This document shows, one piece after another, positions 1 to 10,135 of a DNA stretch of 64,000 nucleotides. The notes under the pieces were generated by a model. It saw nothing but the letters and a program-made list of their open reading frames with translations. It did no database searches and was not told the DNA's origin. Each line of letters begins with the position of its first letter. Position 1 is the first letter of the stretch. The translations under genes and the position numbers were made by a program. Source of the stretch: Spirochaetia bacterium (lineage in GTDB: Bacteria; Spirochaetota; Spirochaetia; Sphaerochaetales; Sphaerochaetaceae); NCBI GenBank assembly GCA_022482625.1, contig JAKVOU010000001.1, positions 2,094,784 to 2,158,783 of the forward strand, given 5' to 3'.

Positions 1-1
1 A

Positions 2-466
2 TTGTTTCCTGATGGAACAGAAGATATTTATTTGCATTATGAAGATGGTAACTTGGTTTCATTTTTTGTTTCCTTGGATCAAAATTATACGGCAGTGGTC
101 AACATGGTAAACTATGGGAAGGTCAGGCAAAAGCTGGAAAATATGAATGCTTTGGATGCCTTTGATAGGCGGAAATTGGCTTCGGACCTGCTCAATGGGA
201 AACTTTGTGATTCTTCTTTTTCTGTGCAGGATTGCCTTACTGTCACGACAGGGCAAGTACCGAAAGGACATTGGATCAGTGAAGATTTGCGTGAGGAAGG
301 TTTTTGGATTGATGGAACTTCTGATAAGATTGTTACGCTGTTTCTGTGTGAAGGGACACATCGGTATCTTGAAACCGAGAGTGGACGGATGCTGACAGTT
401 GTTGTAGATGCTTCCGACAGGAAAGCCTATCTTACACTGTCCAAGGCCCCTCCTTGCCTGCTTTAA
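2..466 (+). CDS. Hypothetical protein, 3' part only
   Basis: The reading frame is open from the window edge to a TAA at 464-466, so only the C-terminal 154 or so residues are seen and the true start lies outside. The visible part is mixed polar and hydrophobic, has no clear membrane segment and ends in Leu-Ser-Lys-Ala-Pro-Pro-Cys-Leu-Leu. I do not recognise a family. The last 35 bases overlap the 3' end of the convergent acetyltransferase gene, so the two transcripts would be antisense at their ends. Confidence 0.6.
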   Translation: MFPDGTEDIYLHYEDGNLVSFFVSLDQNYTAVVNMVNYGKVRQKLENMNALDAFDRRKLASDLLNGKLCDSSFSVQDCLTVTTGQVPKGHWISEDLREEGFWIDGTSDKIVTLFLCEGTHRYLETESGRMLTVVVDASDRKAYLTLSKAPPCLL

Positions 467-980
467 GTAATGGTTTCGGGGACTTGATATCTTTATTCAG
501 CAGTTTTTCCATCCATACCATATCATGCCAAGTTCCTAGTTTATAACCGCACCGTGTAAAGCGTCCGATGGTTTCAAAACCTCTTTTTTTATGGAATTCG
601 ATACTTGCAGGGTTAGGAACGGAAATGCAGGCGTAGAGATTAAGGAAGTTGTGTTCTGCCAACAGCTGTTCAAGCCGGTCATATAAGATCGTACCGATGC
701 CAGCATGTCTTTTTTTTTCTGTTACGTAAACGGACAATTCACAGGACCAATCATATGCCGGTCTGTTTTTGAATGTTGAAGCATATGCATAACCTACAAT
801 TTCTCCATCCATAACAGCGACTATGTAAGGATATTTCTTGCATGTGTTTTGGATCCTCTGGGAAAATTCTTCTATGGTCGGGACTGCATACTCAAAGGTA
901 ATTGCAGTCTTTTCGACGTATGGAGCATAAATATGTACAAGCTCTGCTGCATCTGAAGGCTTTGCTTGCCTGATTTGCAT
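432..980 (-). CDS. GNAT N-acetyltransferase, phosphinothricin acetyltransferase-like
   Basis: A 182-residue acetyl-CoA-dependent N-acetyltransferase of the Pat/Bar type. The N-terminus (IRQAKPSDAAELVHIYAPYV, then a Thr-Ala-Ile-Thr-Phe-Glu segment) is typical of this subfamily. The acetyl-CoA motif A lies near residues 88-105 (VYVTEKKRHAGIGTILYDRL), followed by ACISVPNPASIEFHKKRGF. The natural substrate is not deducible; these enzymes acetylate amino-acid analogues such as methionine sulfoximine. It lies downstream of leuS on the same strand, behind a strong hairpin, so it may be a weak read-through partner or have its own promoter. Its 3' end overlaps the gene at the window edge. Confidence 0.85.
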   Translation of the reverse strand: MQIRQAKPSDAAELVHIYAPYVEKTAITFEYAVPTIEEFSQRIQNTCKKYPYIVAVMDGEIVGYAYASTFKNRPAYDWSCELSVYVTEKKRHAGIGTILYDRLEQLLAEHNFLNLYACISVPNPASIEFHKKRGFETIGRFTRCGYKLGTWHDMVWMEKLLNKDIKSPKPLLKAGKEGPWTV

Positions 981-996
981 ATCCTTATCCTCATCT

Positions 997-1035
997 GACA
1001 GAAACAGGACAGAAAATATTCTGTCCCGTTCTGTC
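997..1035 (-). terminator. Hairpin downstream of leuS
   Basis: A long near-perfect inverted repeat, with GACAGAA arms at the outside and GGACAGAA/TTCTGTCC at the inside, fills the gap between leuS and the acetyltransferase gene. The T-run that follows on the minus strand is short, so it may be a partial terminator or a stability element. Confidence 0.6.
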
Positions 1036-1042
1036 TGTCTTG

Positions 1043-3559
1043 TTATTTGATGACGAAATTAACAAGTCTGCCCGGGATAGCAATTTTCTTGACAATGGTT
1101 TTTCCTTTCAGCCATTTGCTAATATTGTCGTTATCCATTGCCAAGGAAATCATTTCTTCCTTAGGCGTTTCTTTCGGCATCATGGTTTTCGCCCTGACCT
1201 TGCCATTGACCTGTATGACTAGCTGGACCTCATCATCGATAGTCAGCTTTTCGTCATAGACAGGCCAGGCCACTTTTGAAACTGAAGGTTCATGCCCTGC
1301 CCGTTGCCACAGTTCTTCTGCAAGATGAGGTACGTAAGGCGAGAGCAGTTTGATTAGAGTCTCCCATACTTCGCGAGGAAGCGTCTCTGTCTTGTAAAGC
1401 TCGTTTACCAATACCATCATCTGTGAAATTGCCGTATTGAAACTTAGGTTTGCCGTATCATCAGTGACTTTCTTTATGGTCTTGTGCAGGAGCCTTTCCA
1501 AATCCTTGCTGGGTTTTTCTTCGGTGATCGTCCTTTCATCTCCGAGTCTCCATACCCTGTCAAGGAACCGGTAGACCCCGGAAATTCCAGAAGTAGACCA
1601 AGGCTTAGATACTTGCAGCGGTCCCATGAACATTTCATACATCCTCATCGAGTCTGCGCCATAGGAGGTAATTATGTCATCAGGATTGATGACATTCTTG
1701 AGACTCTTTGACATCTTGGCAATGACCCTGGTAAGGGGAATATCAGTTCCCTTTTCTACAAAATGATCATTTCCTTTGTCTTCGACCATATCGACGGAAA
1801 CCAACGATTTGTCTGGCCTTTCATAAGCAAAACTTGTTATCATGCCTTGATTGATAAGACGATGGAAGGGTTCTTTTGTATTAACCATGCCCAAATCATA
1901 GAGCACTTTATGCCAGAATCTTGCATAGAGCAAATGTAAGACGGCATGTTCGGCCCCGCCTACATAAAGATCTACCGGCATCCAGTAGTTCATCTTTTCT
2001 TTGCTTACGAATTCCTTGTCGTTATGCGGGTCGAGATAACGCAGATAATACCAGCATGAACCGGCCCACTGAGGCATGGTATTTGTTTCCCGTTTTGCAG
2101 GACCGCCACAAACCGGGCATGTAGTATTGACCCATGTATCGATCTTTGCCAAGGGGCTTTCTCCTGTTCCGCTTGGCTCGTAGCTGTCTACTTCAGGTAG
2201 TAACAGCGGCAATTGGTCTTCAGGTACGAGTACATTTCCACACTTGGGGCAATGTACCAATGGAATGGGTTCACCCCAATATCTTTGTCGGCTGAATATC
2301 CAATCCCGGAGTTTGTAGTTGACTGCTTTGTGTCCATAGCCTTTTTCTTCAAGCCATGCAAGCATCTTGTCAATGGCATCCTGTTTGTCAAGGCCGTCCA
2401 GAAATCCGGAATTGACATGAATACCGTCTTCTGTCCATGCTTGTTTTTGGACATCTACCTTGCTTTTCAATACTTCAATGATAGGAAGATTGAATTTCTT
2501 GGCAAAATCCCAGTCACGGGTATCATGTGCCGGTACGGCCATGATGGCTCCGGTTCCGTAGCTGATCAATACATAGTCTGCAATCCAGATAGGGATTTTT
2601 TTCCCATTTACCGGGTTGATCGCATAGCTGCCTGAGAATATGCCTGTCTTGTCTTTCGCGAGATCTGTCCGTTCCATGTCGCTTTTTTTTGCAACTTCGT
2701 CCAGATACTGTTCCAGTTCTTTCTTGTGTGCTTCTGTAGTAAGTTTATGTACCAGAGGATGCTCAGGTGAGATGACCATATAGGTCGCTCCGAAGAGCGT
2801 GTCACAGCGGGTCGTATAAACCTCAAGCTTATCGTCAAATTTTTCAAGCTGGAAGAAAACAGCCGCACCTTCACTTCTACCTATCCAATTACGTTGCATC
2901 GTCTTGACTGATTCGGGCCAATCCAGTTCATCAAGACCTTCAAGCAACTTGTCGGCATAGGCGGTGATTTTCAAGACCCATTGACGGATGTTCTTTCTGA
3001 CAACAACAGTCCCACATCGCTCGCATCGGCCTTCTTTGACTTCCTCATTGGCTAGTCCGGTCTTGCAGCTGGGACACCAATTTATGGGTGTCTGAGATTC
3101 ATAGGCAAGTCCCCGCTTGTAAAGCTGCTCAAAGATCCACTGCGTCCATTTATAATAATCCTCCTTGTGCGTGGATATTTCCCGGTTCCAATCGTAGCTG
3201 AAACCCAAGCTTTTGATTTGTCTTCTGAAATTGTCTATGTTCTTTTCTGTAGTTTCCCTTGGGTGTGTCCCTGTCTTGATGGCATAGTTCTCTGCCGGTA
3301 GACCAAAGGAGTCAAATCCCATGGGATGCAGTACATTGTAACCTCTCATCCTCAGAAAGCGGCAGTAGATATCAGTCGCTGTGTAACCTTCCGGATGACC
3401 GACATGCAGACCTGCTCCTGAGGGATAAGGAAACATGTCCAATACATACTTGCGTTTTTCCGGTGGGAAAGATGCATCTTCAGCAGTGGCGAAGGTCTGG
3501 TTTTTTTCCCAGTAAGCCTGCCATTTCTTTTCTATTTCGTTAAATGGATACGTGCTCAT
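1043..3559 (-). CDS. leuS: Leucyl-tRNA synthetase
   Basis: A class I aminoacyl-tRNA synthetase that charges tRNA-Leu, 838 residues from the chosen start. The HIGH-type motif is in [19 protein letters not shown], the editing domain follows ([33 protein letters not shown]), a Cys-rich zinc module is present (CPKCGNVLV ... CPVCGGPA), and the KMSKS loop is [15 protein letters not shown]. The end ([10 protein letters not shown]-type anticodon and C-terminal domains) is normal. The frame is open to an ATG at 3619, but I chose the ATG at 3559 because [18 protein letters not shown] is where LeuRS proteins normally begin. The 20 extra residues have no family support, although an AAAGGA box lies close to the upstream ATG. 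Confidence 0.97.
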   Translation of the reverse strand: MSTYPFNEIEKKWQAYWEKNQTFATAEDASFPPEKRKYVLDMFPYPSGAGLHVGHPEGYTATDIYCRFLRMRGYNVLHPMGFDSFGLPAENYAIKTGTHPRETTEKNIDNFRRQIKSLGFSYDWNREISTHKEDYYKWTQWIFEQLYKRGLAYESQTPINWCPSCKTGLANEEVKEGRCERCGTVVVRKNIRQWVLKITAYADKLLEGLDELDWPESVKTMQRNWIGRSEGAAVFFQLEKFDDKLEVYTTRCDTLFGATYMVISPEHPLVHKLTTEAHKKELEQYLDEVAKKSDMERTDLAKDKTGIFSGSYAINPVNGKKIPIWIADYVLISYGTGAIMAVPAHDTRDWDFAKKFNLPIIEVLKSKVDVQKQAWTEDGIHVNSGFLDGLDKQDAIDKMLAWLEEKGYGHKAVNYKLRDWIFSRQRYWGEPIPLVHCPKCGNVLVPEDQLPLLLPEVDSYEPSGTGESPLAKIDTWVNTTCPVCGGPAKRETNTMPQWAGSCWYYLRYLDPHNDKEFVSKEKMNYWMPVDLYVGGAEHAVLHLLYARFWHKVLYDLGMVNTKEPFHRLINQGMITSFAYERPDKSLVSVDMVEDKGNDHFVEKGTDIPLTRVIAKMSKSLKNVINPDDIITSYGADSMRMYEMFMGPLQVSKPWSTSGISGVYRFLDRVWRLGDERTITEEKPSKDLERLLHKTIKKVTDDTANLSFNTAISQMMVLVNELYKTETLPREVWETLIKLLSPYVPHLAEELWQRAGHEPSVSKVAWPVYDEKLTIDDEVQLVIQVNGKVRAKTMMPKETPKEEMISLAMDNDNISKWLKGKTIVKKIAIPGRLVNFVIK

Positions 3560-3722
3560 GCGTCCAATCATACCTTTGCCGTTTGGTTGCGTCAATAAAA
3601 TGAAGGCATTGACATCCATATTCCTTTTTTCTTTCTAAAACAGCCTCAGGGAAGCAGGCTTCCACATATACTTCTTGATGAAAAGAACGGGTTCCGTTAC
3701 CGTTGGTCAGGGAGTTTTCGGG

Positions 3723-4629
3723 ATGTCAAATATCTTCATTTCAATTGTATTGTCCTGTTTCTTTTTCTGCTTTGTTCTCGTGCGGATTGCGGCAAGGAAA
3801 GCCGTATATCCTAGGGTCCCGACCCTTGAGGGAACAGAAAGGACAGTCAGGGAAGCCGGGCAATGGGGAGCTTATGATTCTCTTTCCAAACAGCCTTTGG
3901 ACTTTATGCTTGCTGATGGGTATATGATCCATGGGGTTCTGATTCTGGCTCCTGTGAAGACGGATCGGTACGTTGTTTTTGTACATGGATTTGGTTTTTC
4001 CCGTTACGGTGGCATAAAATATCTGCCTCCTTTTCTTAAGAATGGTTATAATGTCTTTCTGTATGACTTGCGGGGTCATGGGGCCAATAGTAAAGCTTTT
4101 GTCGGTATGGGGGAGCAGGAAAGCCGGGACCTTATGGAAATCATCAGCCAAATGAGGCAGCGTTTCGGCAAGCATATCCATATAGGCCTGCAGGGAGAAT
4201 CACTTGGGGCTTTTACCGCATTGCTTGTTGCTGCTTGTCGGAACGACATTTCCTTCTGTGTCGAGGATTGTGCTTACAGCAATACCAAGGACGAACTTAC
4301 CTATCAACTGCATAAGCAGATGCACCTGCCATCCTTTTTTCTATCCGTTGATTGCTTGTTTTGCGAAGTATCGCTATGGACAGCATTGGAATGACTACGA
4401 TGCCCGCAGGGCTCTTGCCGATTGCAAAGTTCCAATTCTTTTTATCCATGGTGATGCTGATTTGTTTACGCCTCCTGTTATGGCAAGACAATTATATGAC
4501 AGTGCGGCAAAGAGCAAGTATAGAAAACTTGTATATGTAAAAAATGCCGGGCATGCCTTATCTCAACCTACAGATCCTGTTCTTTATGATAAGGAAGTAG
4601 AGGATTTCCTTAAGCATGTCATTTGTTGA
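3723..4629 (+). CDS. Membrane-anchored alpha/beta hydrolase, split by a one-base frameshift
   Basis: The first frame runs to about 4340 and the second from there to the TGA at 4627-4629. Together they make a 301-residue hydrolase of the BEM46/alpha-beta family: N-terminal membrane anchor (SNIFISIVLSCFFFCFVLV), oxyanion region VVFVHGFGFSRYGG, nucleophile GESLGA, acid HGDADLFTPP and histidine NAGHALS. Serine lies before the break, Asp and His after it, so the triad exists only if the frames are joined. The break falls in a run of six T (4335-4340); removing one T restores the frame. I chose ATG 3723 (AGGGAG box 8 nt upstream) over 3675/3678. The IS element begins at the base after the stop codon. 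Confidence 0.8.
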
Positions 4630-5824
4630 GGCTCTGTTTTCCAAGTGTATTGCTAAGCGCTTGAAGCGACCGTCTTTTTGTAATACACTCAACATATGTT
4701 AGGTAAAAACAAAGAAACCATCAGCCTTGAAACATTGGCGGAAATGTTCGGGAATCTGTCGGAACAGGATCGCCAGAGGGTCATTGCATTGGCCGAACTG
4801 GCAACGGATGCTCCCGACAAGCATCGGGACAGTCACGAGGACATGCCGCGTTGTCCCCACTGCTCCGGTGTCCATGTCCGTCGCAACGGCTTCGTCAGGG
4901 GCAGGCAGCGGTATCTCTGCGGGGATTGCGGGCGTACGTTCGGGGCGACCACCGGTTCTGTGCGATACAAGAGCAAGCACGGCAAGGAAACCTGGGAGGC
5001 CTATCTGGAGGCATTCGCCCTGAGGCTTCCCTTGCGGGAGGCCGCACGCAAGTGCGGCATAGCGCTGAGCACCTCGTTCTTCTGGCGGCACAAGATCCTC
5101 GATGCACTGGCGACGGGATCCACGGGGAACTTGCTCAGCGGCCGGGTACAGGAAGACGAGACGTACATCCAGGACAACTACAAAGGCAACTGCGATGCGG
5201 AAAACAACTTGGGAATTAGGGGAAAGCGGCATCGGAGCCCGGCATACAAGACCCATAGGGTGACGGGCCATCGTCATGAGAGAGGGAAAGCGACCCATAC
5301 GAGGGGCTTGAGCAACCAGAAGGTCTGCGTGCCGTGCGCCATCGACGAGCAGGGGAAGACCCTGGCGAAGGCTGCCGGCAGGGGGATGGTGCAACCCCGC
5401 TACCTTTCCTTTGTCCTGGCCTCGCACCTGGGCGATGACGTGGTGATGGTGACCGACAAGAGCCGGGCAAGCCGGGAATTCTGCGCCTCGGATGGCCTGC
5501 CGGTGGTACAGCTGAAGGCGGGCATACAGGGATGCCCGGTACGAGGGCGATACAACTTGCAGAAGGTCAACAGCCTGCATAGCCGTCTTCGGGGGCTGCT
5601 GGCTGGATTCAGGGGTGTCTCCACGAAATATCTTGACAACTATCTTGCCTGGAATGGCTTCGAGGTCGAGAACCCCGGATCGAATCGCCTGGATCTGAAA
5701 ACCGTATTGCTGGACAAGATGCGGACAATCGGAACATGTTCAACCTATTGGGGGATATTTCACAAGCCTCCCTTGCCTTTTCCCACTGTTGGCTAGCCCT
5801 GCAATACACTCGGAAAACAGAGCC
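4630..5824 (+). mobile_element. IS1595-family insertion sequence, copy 1
   Basis: A 1195-bp element bounded by 23-bp terminal inverted repeats (left GGCTCTGTTTTCCAAGTGTA..., right the same with one mismatch, ending at 5824). It is flanked by an 8-bp target duplication TTTGTTGA at 4622-4629 and 5825-5832. An 8-bp duplication and one DDE transposase with an N-terminal zinc ribbon fit the IS1595 group. It is visibly more GC-rich than the surrounding genes. An almost identical copy in the same orientation lies at 27502-28696. Confidence 0.95.
4696..5796 (+). CDS. IS1595-family transposase
   Basis: A 366-residue transposase filling the element. A zinc ribbon lies near residues 53-80 (CPHCSGVHVRRNG, then CGDCGRTF), as in ISXO2-like enzymes. 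The catalytic core has a first acidic motif EDETYIQD, a second around DDVVMVTDKS, and a third region VNSLHSRLRGLLAGFRGV followed by STKYLDNYLAWNGF, which is characteristic of the family. It is intact. The large antisense frame over this gene (4699-5580) is a by-product of its GC-rich codons. Confidence 0.93.
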   Translation: MLGKNKETISLETLAEMFGNLSEQDRQRVIALAELATDAPDKHRDSHEDMPRCPHCSGVHVRRNGFVRGRQRYLCGDCGRTFGATTGSVRYKSKHGKETWEAYLEAFALRLPLREAARKCGIALSTSFFWRHKILDALATGSTGNLLSGRVQEDETYIQDNYKGNCDAENNLGIRGKRHRSPAYKTHRVTGHRHERGKATHTRGLSNQKVCVPCAIDEQGKTLAKAAGRGMVQPRYLSFVLASHLGDDVVMVTDKSRASREFCASDGLPVVQLKAGIQGCPVRGRYNLQKVNSLHSRLRGLLAGFRGVSTKYLDNYLAWNGFEVENPGSNRLDLKTVLLDKMRTIGTCSTYWGIFHKPPLPFPTVG

Positions 5825-6016
5825 TTTGTTGAAATAGAAGGATGAAGAAAAAGTTGTCCTTGGTTTCTTTTAAAGAAAATAGTTTTCATCAGTACCTTAT
5901 GGATTTTTCATCATGTAGATATATAAAAATTTATTATAGATATATAATAGACTATTATCTCGTTTTATTAATGTCCTGTGGTATGCTCTCCTTATATTTT
6001 TTAGGAGAGATAGTCT

Positions 6017-7048
6017 ATGTATGCCATTCGAAATTTGTCCAAAGGAATTCTGCTCAGCCTTGCTGTGGCTGTTCCTGCATATGTTTTAGGGAAGATTTTC
6101 CCAATCATCGGAGGTCCTGTATGTGCAATCCTCCTTGGTATGGCTGTTGCCCTGTTCCTTAAGGATAAGCCCCCTTTTGAAGCCGGAATACGTTTCACAT
6201 CAAAGAAAATCCTGCAGTATGCTGTTATCCTGCTTGGTTTTGGTTTGGACCTGCGGACGATAACGGCAACAGGACGGCAATCACTTCCTATCATCATAGG
6301 TACGATTTCTACCTCCTTGGTCATAGCTTTCCTTTTGAAGAAAGCCATGCATATCGATTCGAAGACTGCAGTATTGGTGGGAGTCGGTTCTTCTGTTTGC
6401 GGAGGGTCTGCCATTGCGGCAGCTGCCCCATGTATCGATGCCGATGACGAAGAAATTGCCCAAGCTATTTCTGTCATATTCTTTTTCAATGTCATCGCAG
6501 CTATATGCTTTCCTAATTTTGGAGCTTTGTTGGGTTTTGACCGGACCAGCGGCAATGCTTTCGGCGTATTTGCCGGGACAGCAATCAATGATACGTCTTC
6601 TGTGACTGCTGCGGCTTCCACCTGGGACAGCATGTTTGCCTTGGGAACAGCTACCTTGGACAAAGCTGTAACGGTCAAGCTTACGCGGACGCTTGCAATT
6701 ATTCCGATTACGCTTGTACTTGCGTTTCAACAGGCAAGAAAAAGAGAAGAAGCCAGAACCGAAAAGATCAACTGGTTCAAGGTTTTTCCTATGTTTATCA
6801 TCTATTTCCTGCTTGCTTCAGTCATTACTACGATAGCTGGTAGCTATGGCGTAGATGCTTCTTTTTTTCTGCCGATGAAACAACTAAGCAAATTCTTCAT
6901 TGTATTGGCTATGGCAGCCATAGGGCTCAATACGAATATCATAAAGTTGGTGAAGACGGGAGGAAAGCCTATCTTGCTTGGTTTCGCCTGCTGGATCGGT
7001 ATTACTTTCGTAAGTCTTTTATTGCAGCATGTAATGGGTATCTGGTAG
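6017..7048 (+). CDS. YeiH/UPF0324 family inner-membrane protein, putative anion exporter
   Basis: A 343-residue multi-spanning protein of the family often labelled putative sulfate exporter (YeiH). About nine or ten hydrophobic segments are visible. Family hallmarks are the N-terminal GGPVCAILLGMAVAL, the block SSVCGGSAIAAAAPCI, then FGVFAGTAINDTSSVTAAAS, and a C-terminal AMAAIGLNTNI segment. The transported substrate is not established from sequence. An AGGAGA box precedes the ATG. It converges on the CorC gene with only four bases between the two stops. Confidence 0.85.
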   Translation: MYAIRNLSKGILLSLAVAVPAYVLGKIFPIIGGPVCAILLGMAVALFLKDKPPFEAGIRFTSKKILQYAVILLGFGLDLRTITATGRQSLPIIIGTISTSLVIAFLLKKAMHIDSKTAVLVGVGSSVCGGSAIAAAAPCIDADDEEIAQAISVIFFFNVIAAICFPNFGALLGFDRTSGNAFGVFAGTAINDTSSVTAAASTWDSMFALGTATLDKAVTVKLTRTLAIIPITLVLAFQQARKREEARTEKINWFKVFPMFIIYFLLASVITTIAGSYGVDASFFLPMKQLSKFFIVLAMAAIGLNTNIIKLVKTGGKPILLGFACWIGITFVSLLLQHVMGIW

Positions 7049-7052
7049 AAAT

Positions 7053-8324
7053 TCAGTCGGGTTCTTCGGGTGGGGCTTTGGTGAAAAGGACATTTTCTAT
7101 TGAGTTGCCGTCCATGTGCCGGATCGTCCATGTACCCAAGTTGTCGGTCAGCACTTCTCCTTCTTGTGGAATATCCTTTTTCAATTCCATCAGGTATGCT
7201 GCGACTGTACCGTCTTTTTCTCTTGGAACCTTCCGTATATCCATTTCGTCGCAGAACTGGAGGAAGGGTGTGTCACCCTGGACCTTGAAAGTGCCTTCGA
7301 GTCCTTTGATTTTTTCAATTTGTTCACCTTGCCCTGTTTCGTGTTCGTCATAAAGTTCTCCGAACAGCTGTTCAATGACATCTTCCATTGTAACGATTCC
7401 AGAAAAACCTCCATATTCATCCAGGACTACAGCTAGCTGCAGCTTGGATTTCTTGAATTGGAAGAACATGTCATCTACATGTTTGCTTTCCGGGACAAAT
7501 ATCGGTTCCATTGCTATGCTTGTGATGGGTTGGTCAAGTTTTTCCTGCAACTGGGCCTCAAGGATGCTTCTCAGCAGTACGATTCCGATGACCTCTTCTT
7601 GGTTTTCGTGATAGATGGGGACTCTTGAGAAATGAGAATTGATGATGGGATCATAAGCTTGCCTGATCGTCAGGTCATCCCTGATGGAAAAGACATCCAT
7701 TCTATGTGTCATGATTGTCTTGACATGGGCCTGCGAAAAATGCAGTACCCTTTGCATCATATCAGATTCATAGGCGTCGACAACGCCGCCTTCCTGTGCA
7801 GCATCCACCACATGCATGATGCCTTCTACTGTAAGGCCGCTTTTTGTCTTCGGGGCAAAAAGTTTTCCGAAGCCTTTGCCGATTGCCTTGAACAGCCAGA
7901 CAAATGGATAAAGTACCAGGGAAAGGAATCGTATCGGGTAAGCCATCCGTGTTGCAATGGACATGGAATGGGTGATAGCAAGCTGTTTTGGAGTTATTTC
8001 ACCGAAAATAAGGATGATGACAGTCAGTATGCCGGTTCCTGCAGCAACAAGGCCAGAACCGAAGAACTGCAGGCAGAATGTCGTGACCAGGCTGGATGCA
8101 GATATATTGACGACGTTATTACCGATCAGGATTGTCGTCAGCAAGGTATCCTTGTCCTGAAGCAATTTTGCAGCCAAACGGGCAGATTTCCGGTCACTGT
8201 TTTCAAGTTCCTTTGCTTTTATCAAGGAAATGGAAGTGAAAGCTGTTTCCGTAGAAGAGAATATGCCACTGAGAAAAATCAGCAGCACGATAGTGAGGAT
8301 CTGGCTAACCATGTCGTCGCTCAC
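7053..8324 (-). CDS. CNNM/CorC/HlyC family membrane protein with CBS domains
   Basis: A 423-residue protein in three parts. Residues 1-190 are a DUF21/CNNM membrane domain (FLSGIFSSTETAFTSISLIK; IGNNVVNISASSLVTTF; IFGEITPKQLA). Residues 200-330 hold a CBS pair starting at MTHRMDVFSIRDDLT and ending GFSGIVTMEDVIEQLFG. Residues 345-420 are the CorC_HlyC transporter-associated domain. Family members are linked to Mg2+ or Co2+ efflux; older 'haemolysin' labels are misleading. Start at ATG 8324. It stands alone on this strand. Confidence 0.9.
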   Translation of the reverse strand: MSDDMVSQILTIVLLIFLSGIFSSTETAFTSISLIKAKELENSDRKSARLAAKLLQDKDTLLTTILIGNNVVNISASSLVTTFCLQFFGSGLVAAGTGILTVIILIFGEITPKQLAITHSMSIATRMAYPIRFLSLVLYPFVWLFKAIGKGFGKLFAPKTKSGLTVEGIMHVVDAAQEGGVVDAYESDMMQRVLHFSQAHVKTIMTHRMDVFSIRDDLTIRQAYDPIINSHFSRVPIYHENQEEVIGIVLLRSILEAQLQEKLDQPITSIAMEPIFVPESKHVDDMFFQFKKSKLQLAVVLDEYGGFSGIVTMEDVIEQLFGELYDEHETGQGEQIEKIKGLEGTFKVQGDTPFLQFCDEMDIRKVPREKDGTVAAYLMELKKDIPQEGEVLTDNLGTWTIRHMDGNSIENVLFTKAPPEEPD

Positions 8325-8462
8325 TTCTTGTCAATGAGTGTCTGTTGCAACACTCCCGCGTAGGTAAAGGGTCGTCCATATGATTCTAGCATACGTGATA
8401 GAAATGTTTTGTACAAGATGTAATCTGTTGTAAGCAAATGAATGGAAGCTGTCTATAAAGTC

Positions 8463-9041
8463 TTATTGTATTTGATAGGTAATGGTCACGTCACTATAGT
8501 AAGTGCCGGGATCCAAGGTCGAGTCACCATCCCAGCTGAGATAAAACTTTGTCAGGAGATCTACATGATAACCAGCGACAAGATAAATGCTTTTGTGGTA
8601 TGCATCAAAAGGCCGATAGTAATAATAATAAGAATTATAACTGTATTCTCCATCATCAGTAGTAGTATGGACGGTCGGAGTTATGGTGGTGGTCCTTGTC
8701 CTATTGTTTGCGTTGTTTGTTCCTTTGTAGAAGTTTGATGGAGAAATAAAGATATCCAAGTAACTAGGCCACCATGCATTATAGGCAAAGGCAATTCTGA
8801 AATCATGTGTCTGTCCATCTTCTGTCAAAGGTGGAATATCATCAATGATATAGCGGTGACCAGGGTTGGAATAGTCATCCAGTCCGACCCATTGGGTACC
8901 GTTCAGATTGTAAGAAAGGTAAGCAGAAAGATCTGATTCTGCAACAGTACCTGAAAGTTGAATATAACTTGCTGAATCATCTGCAAAGAGCGGAACAAGT
9001 GTCAAAAGCAATGCGGCACATGCTGCAATTAGTTTTTTCAT
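8463..9041 (-). CDS. Small secreted protein of unknown function
   Basis: A 192-residue protein with a clear signal peptide (MKKLIAACAALLLTLVPLFA, cleavage expected after ALF-A or similar, mature start DDSASYIQLSG). The mature part is rich in Tyr, Ser and Thr, with a run of tyrosines near residue 120 (EYSYNSYYYYYRPFD), and looks like an all-beta exported domain. I recognise no family. It has a GGAAGGAG box, but 10 or more bases from the ATG. It is flanked by AT-rich non-coding DNA, so it is probably monocistronic. Confidence 0.7.
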   Translation of the reverse strand: MKKLIAACAALLLTLVPLFADDSASYIQLSGTVAESDLSAYLSYNLNGTQWVGLDDYSNPGHRYIIDDIPPLTEDGQTHDFRIAFAYNAWWPSYLDIFISPSNFYKGTNNANNRTRTTTITPTVHTTTDDGEYSYNSYYYYYRPFDAYHKSIYLVAGYHVDLLTKFYLSWDGDSTLDPGTYYSDVTITYQIQ

Positions 9042-9406
9042 TTTCTTGCTCAGCTCCTTCCATTAATATCGATATCTGATATACCGTGTCTATAATATAC
9101 TTTATGATGAAACTTATGTCAACAGAAAAATAAAATCTATCATTGCATGCGATGTATATTTACTTAATTATTTAATTTAAAAGTAATTAAAATATAAGTA
9201 CTTTGACCAAAATGATGATTTTTATTGGAAATTTTATAAACATAAGCATTATTATCATGAAGATATCTGAGATTTAACGATGAGTATGTCAGAAGTTTCT
9301 TTGATTTTTGAAAATACTTTCCAATTGAAAAATGACAAATATCTTGCCTTCAGAGTTTTCTCTGTAGCCAAGATATATATAGTAAGGACTTTCAAATGAA
9401 TAAATA
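9042..9406. other. AT-rich intergenic region
   Basis: 365 bases between two minus-strand genes. The part next to 9041 should hold the promoter of the secreted protein (TA-rich blocks around 9070-9105). The far end holds the hairpin listed separately. No open frame with a ribosome binding site was seen. Confidence 0.6.
9339..9376 (-). terminator. Terminator of the yhhN-like gene
   Basis: A 17-bp stem with two mismatches (ATATCTTG...CAGAG paired with CTCTG...AAGATAT) around a TTTT loop lies 30 bases past the yhhN stop. It is followed on the minus strand by a T-rich stretch. Confidence 0.7.
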
Positions 9407-10028
9407 TCAGAGAAGTATCGTTCCTATGGAAAGAGCAATCAAAGCCAATCCGTAAGTTCCCATTACTTGGATATCAGAATGGATCTTTTTCTGTGAAGTG
9501 ACGTTTTTTGCCAGAAGCGTATCGCTCAGGGTAAAGATAGTGGTACCGAAAAGCAGGAAGAAATTCATTGTCATTGCACTGGATGCAATGAAGAAGCACA
9601 TCATCAGAGTATAGATTCGCATCGGCAACTTGGCTTTTCCTGCATTTCTTGTAATTGCAAGTAACTTATATAAAGGATAGAGCATAATTACGAGGACTAT
9701 CGGCAAAGCCATCGGATTCTTTATCCTTGCAAAGAACTGAAGGATGAAACATAAATGTCCCATGAAAAAAGCTATGATTCCCAAGCCGAATGATTTCTGG
9801 TCTGATCTAAGCAGAAAGAAATCACCGGCCATATAGCATAGATAGGCAAGTATAAGTAAATTCAGCAAATCGGAATCATGTGGAATATTCATAAAAGTAT
9901 TGAAAAATGCCAACGGAGCAAGCAGCAACTTAGTGATGTCCCCTGCCTTTCTTCAAATTCTTTGTCCGGACATAAAGATGGCAGATAAGTACAAGGAAGA
10001 ACAGGAAGAGGAAAATAAAGTTTTTCAT
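9407..10028 (-). CDS. YhhN/TMEM86-like membrane protein, split by a one-base frameshift
   Basis: The long frame (9407-9928, from TTG) encodes family features: YMAGDFFLL, GHLCFILQF, and a C-terminal TTIFTLSDTLLA. It lacks the first helix. That helix is in another frame from ATG 10028: MKNFIFLFLFFLVLICHLYV... Removing one A from the AAA at 9948-9950 (minus strand) joins them as KKAGDITKLLLAPL and gives exactly 206 residues, the normal family length. YhhN/TMEM86 proteins include lysoplasmalogenases; activity here is inferred only. The indel may be real or a sequence error. Confidence 0.75.
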
Positions 10029-10135
10029 ATAGCAATGATATGCCGTTTTTTCCAACAACGCAACGAAGAAATTTCATTTCGTATGTACGGTAGATATCGA
10101 TTTGGTCGAGGTCTGCATAAAGAAAAAAATTTTTG

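Noticed and set aside
4699-5580. Long antisense frame (293 residues) over the transposase, also at 27571-28452
   Set aside because: It mirrors the GC-rich transposase codons, has no ribosome box or family match, and appears in both IS copies only because the copies are identical.
5842-6162. Plus-strand frame of 106 residues upstream of and overlapping the YeiH-like gene
   Set aside because: No recognisable protein; the overlapping frame with many family motifs and a good ribosome box is the real gene.
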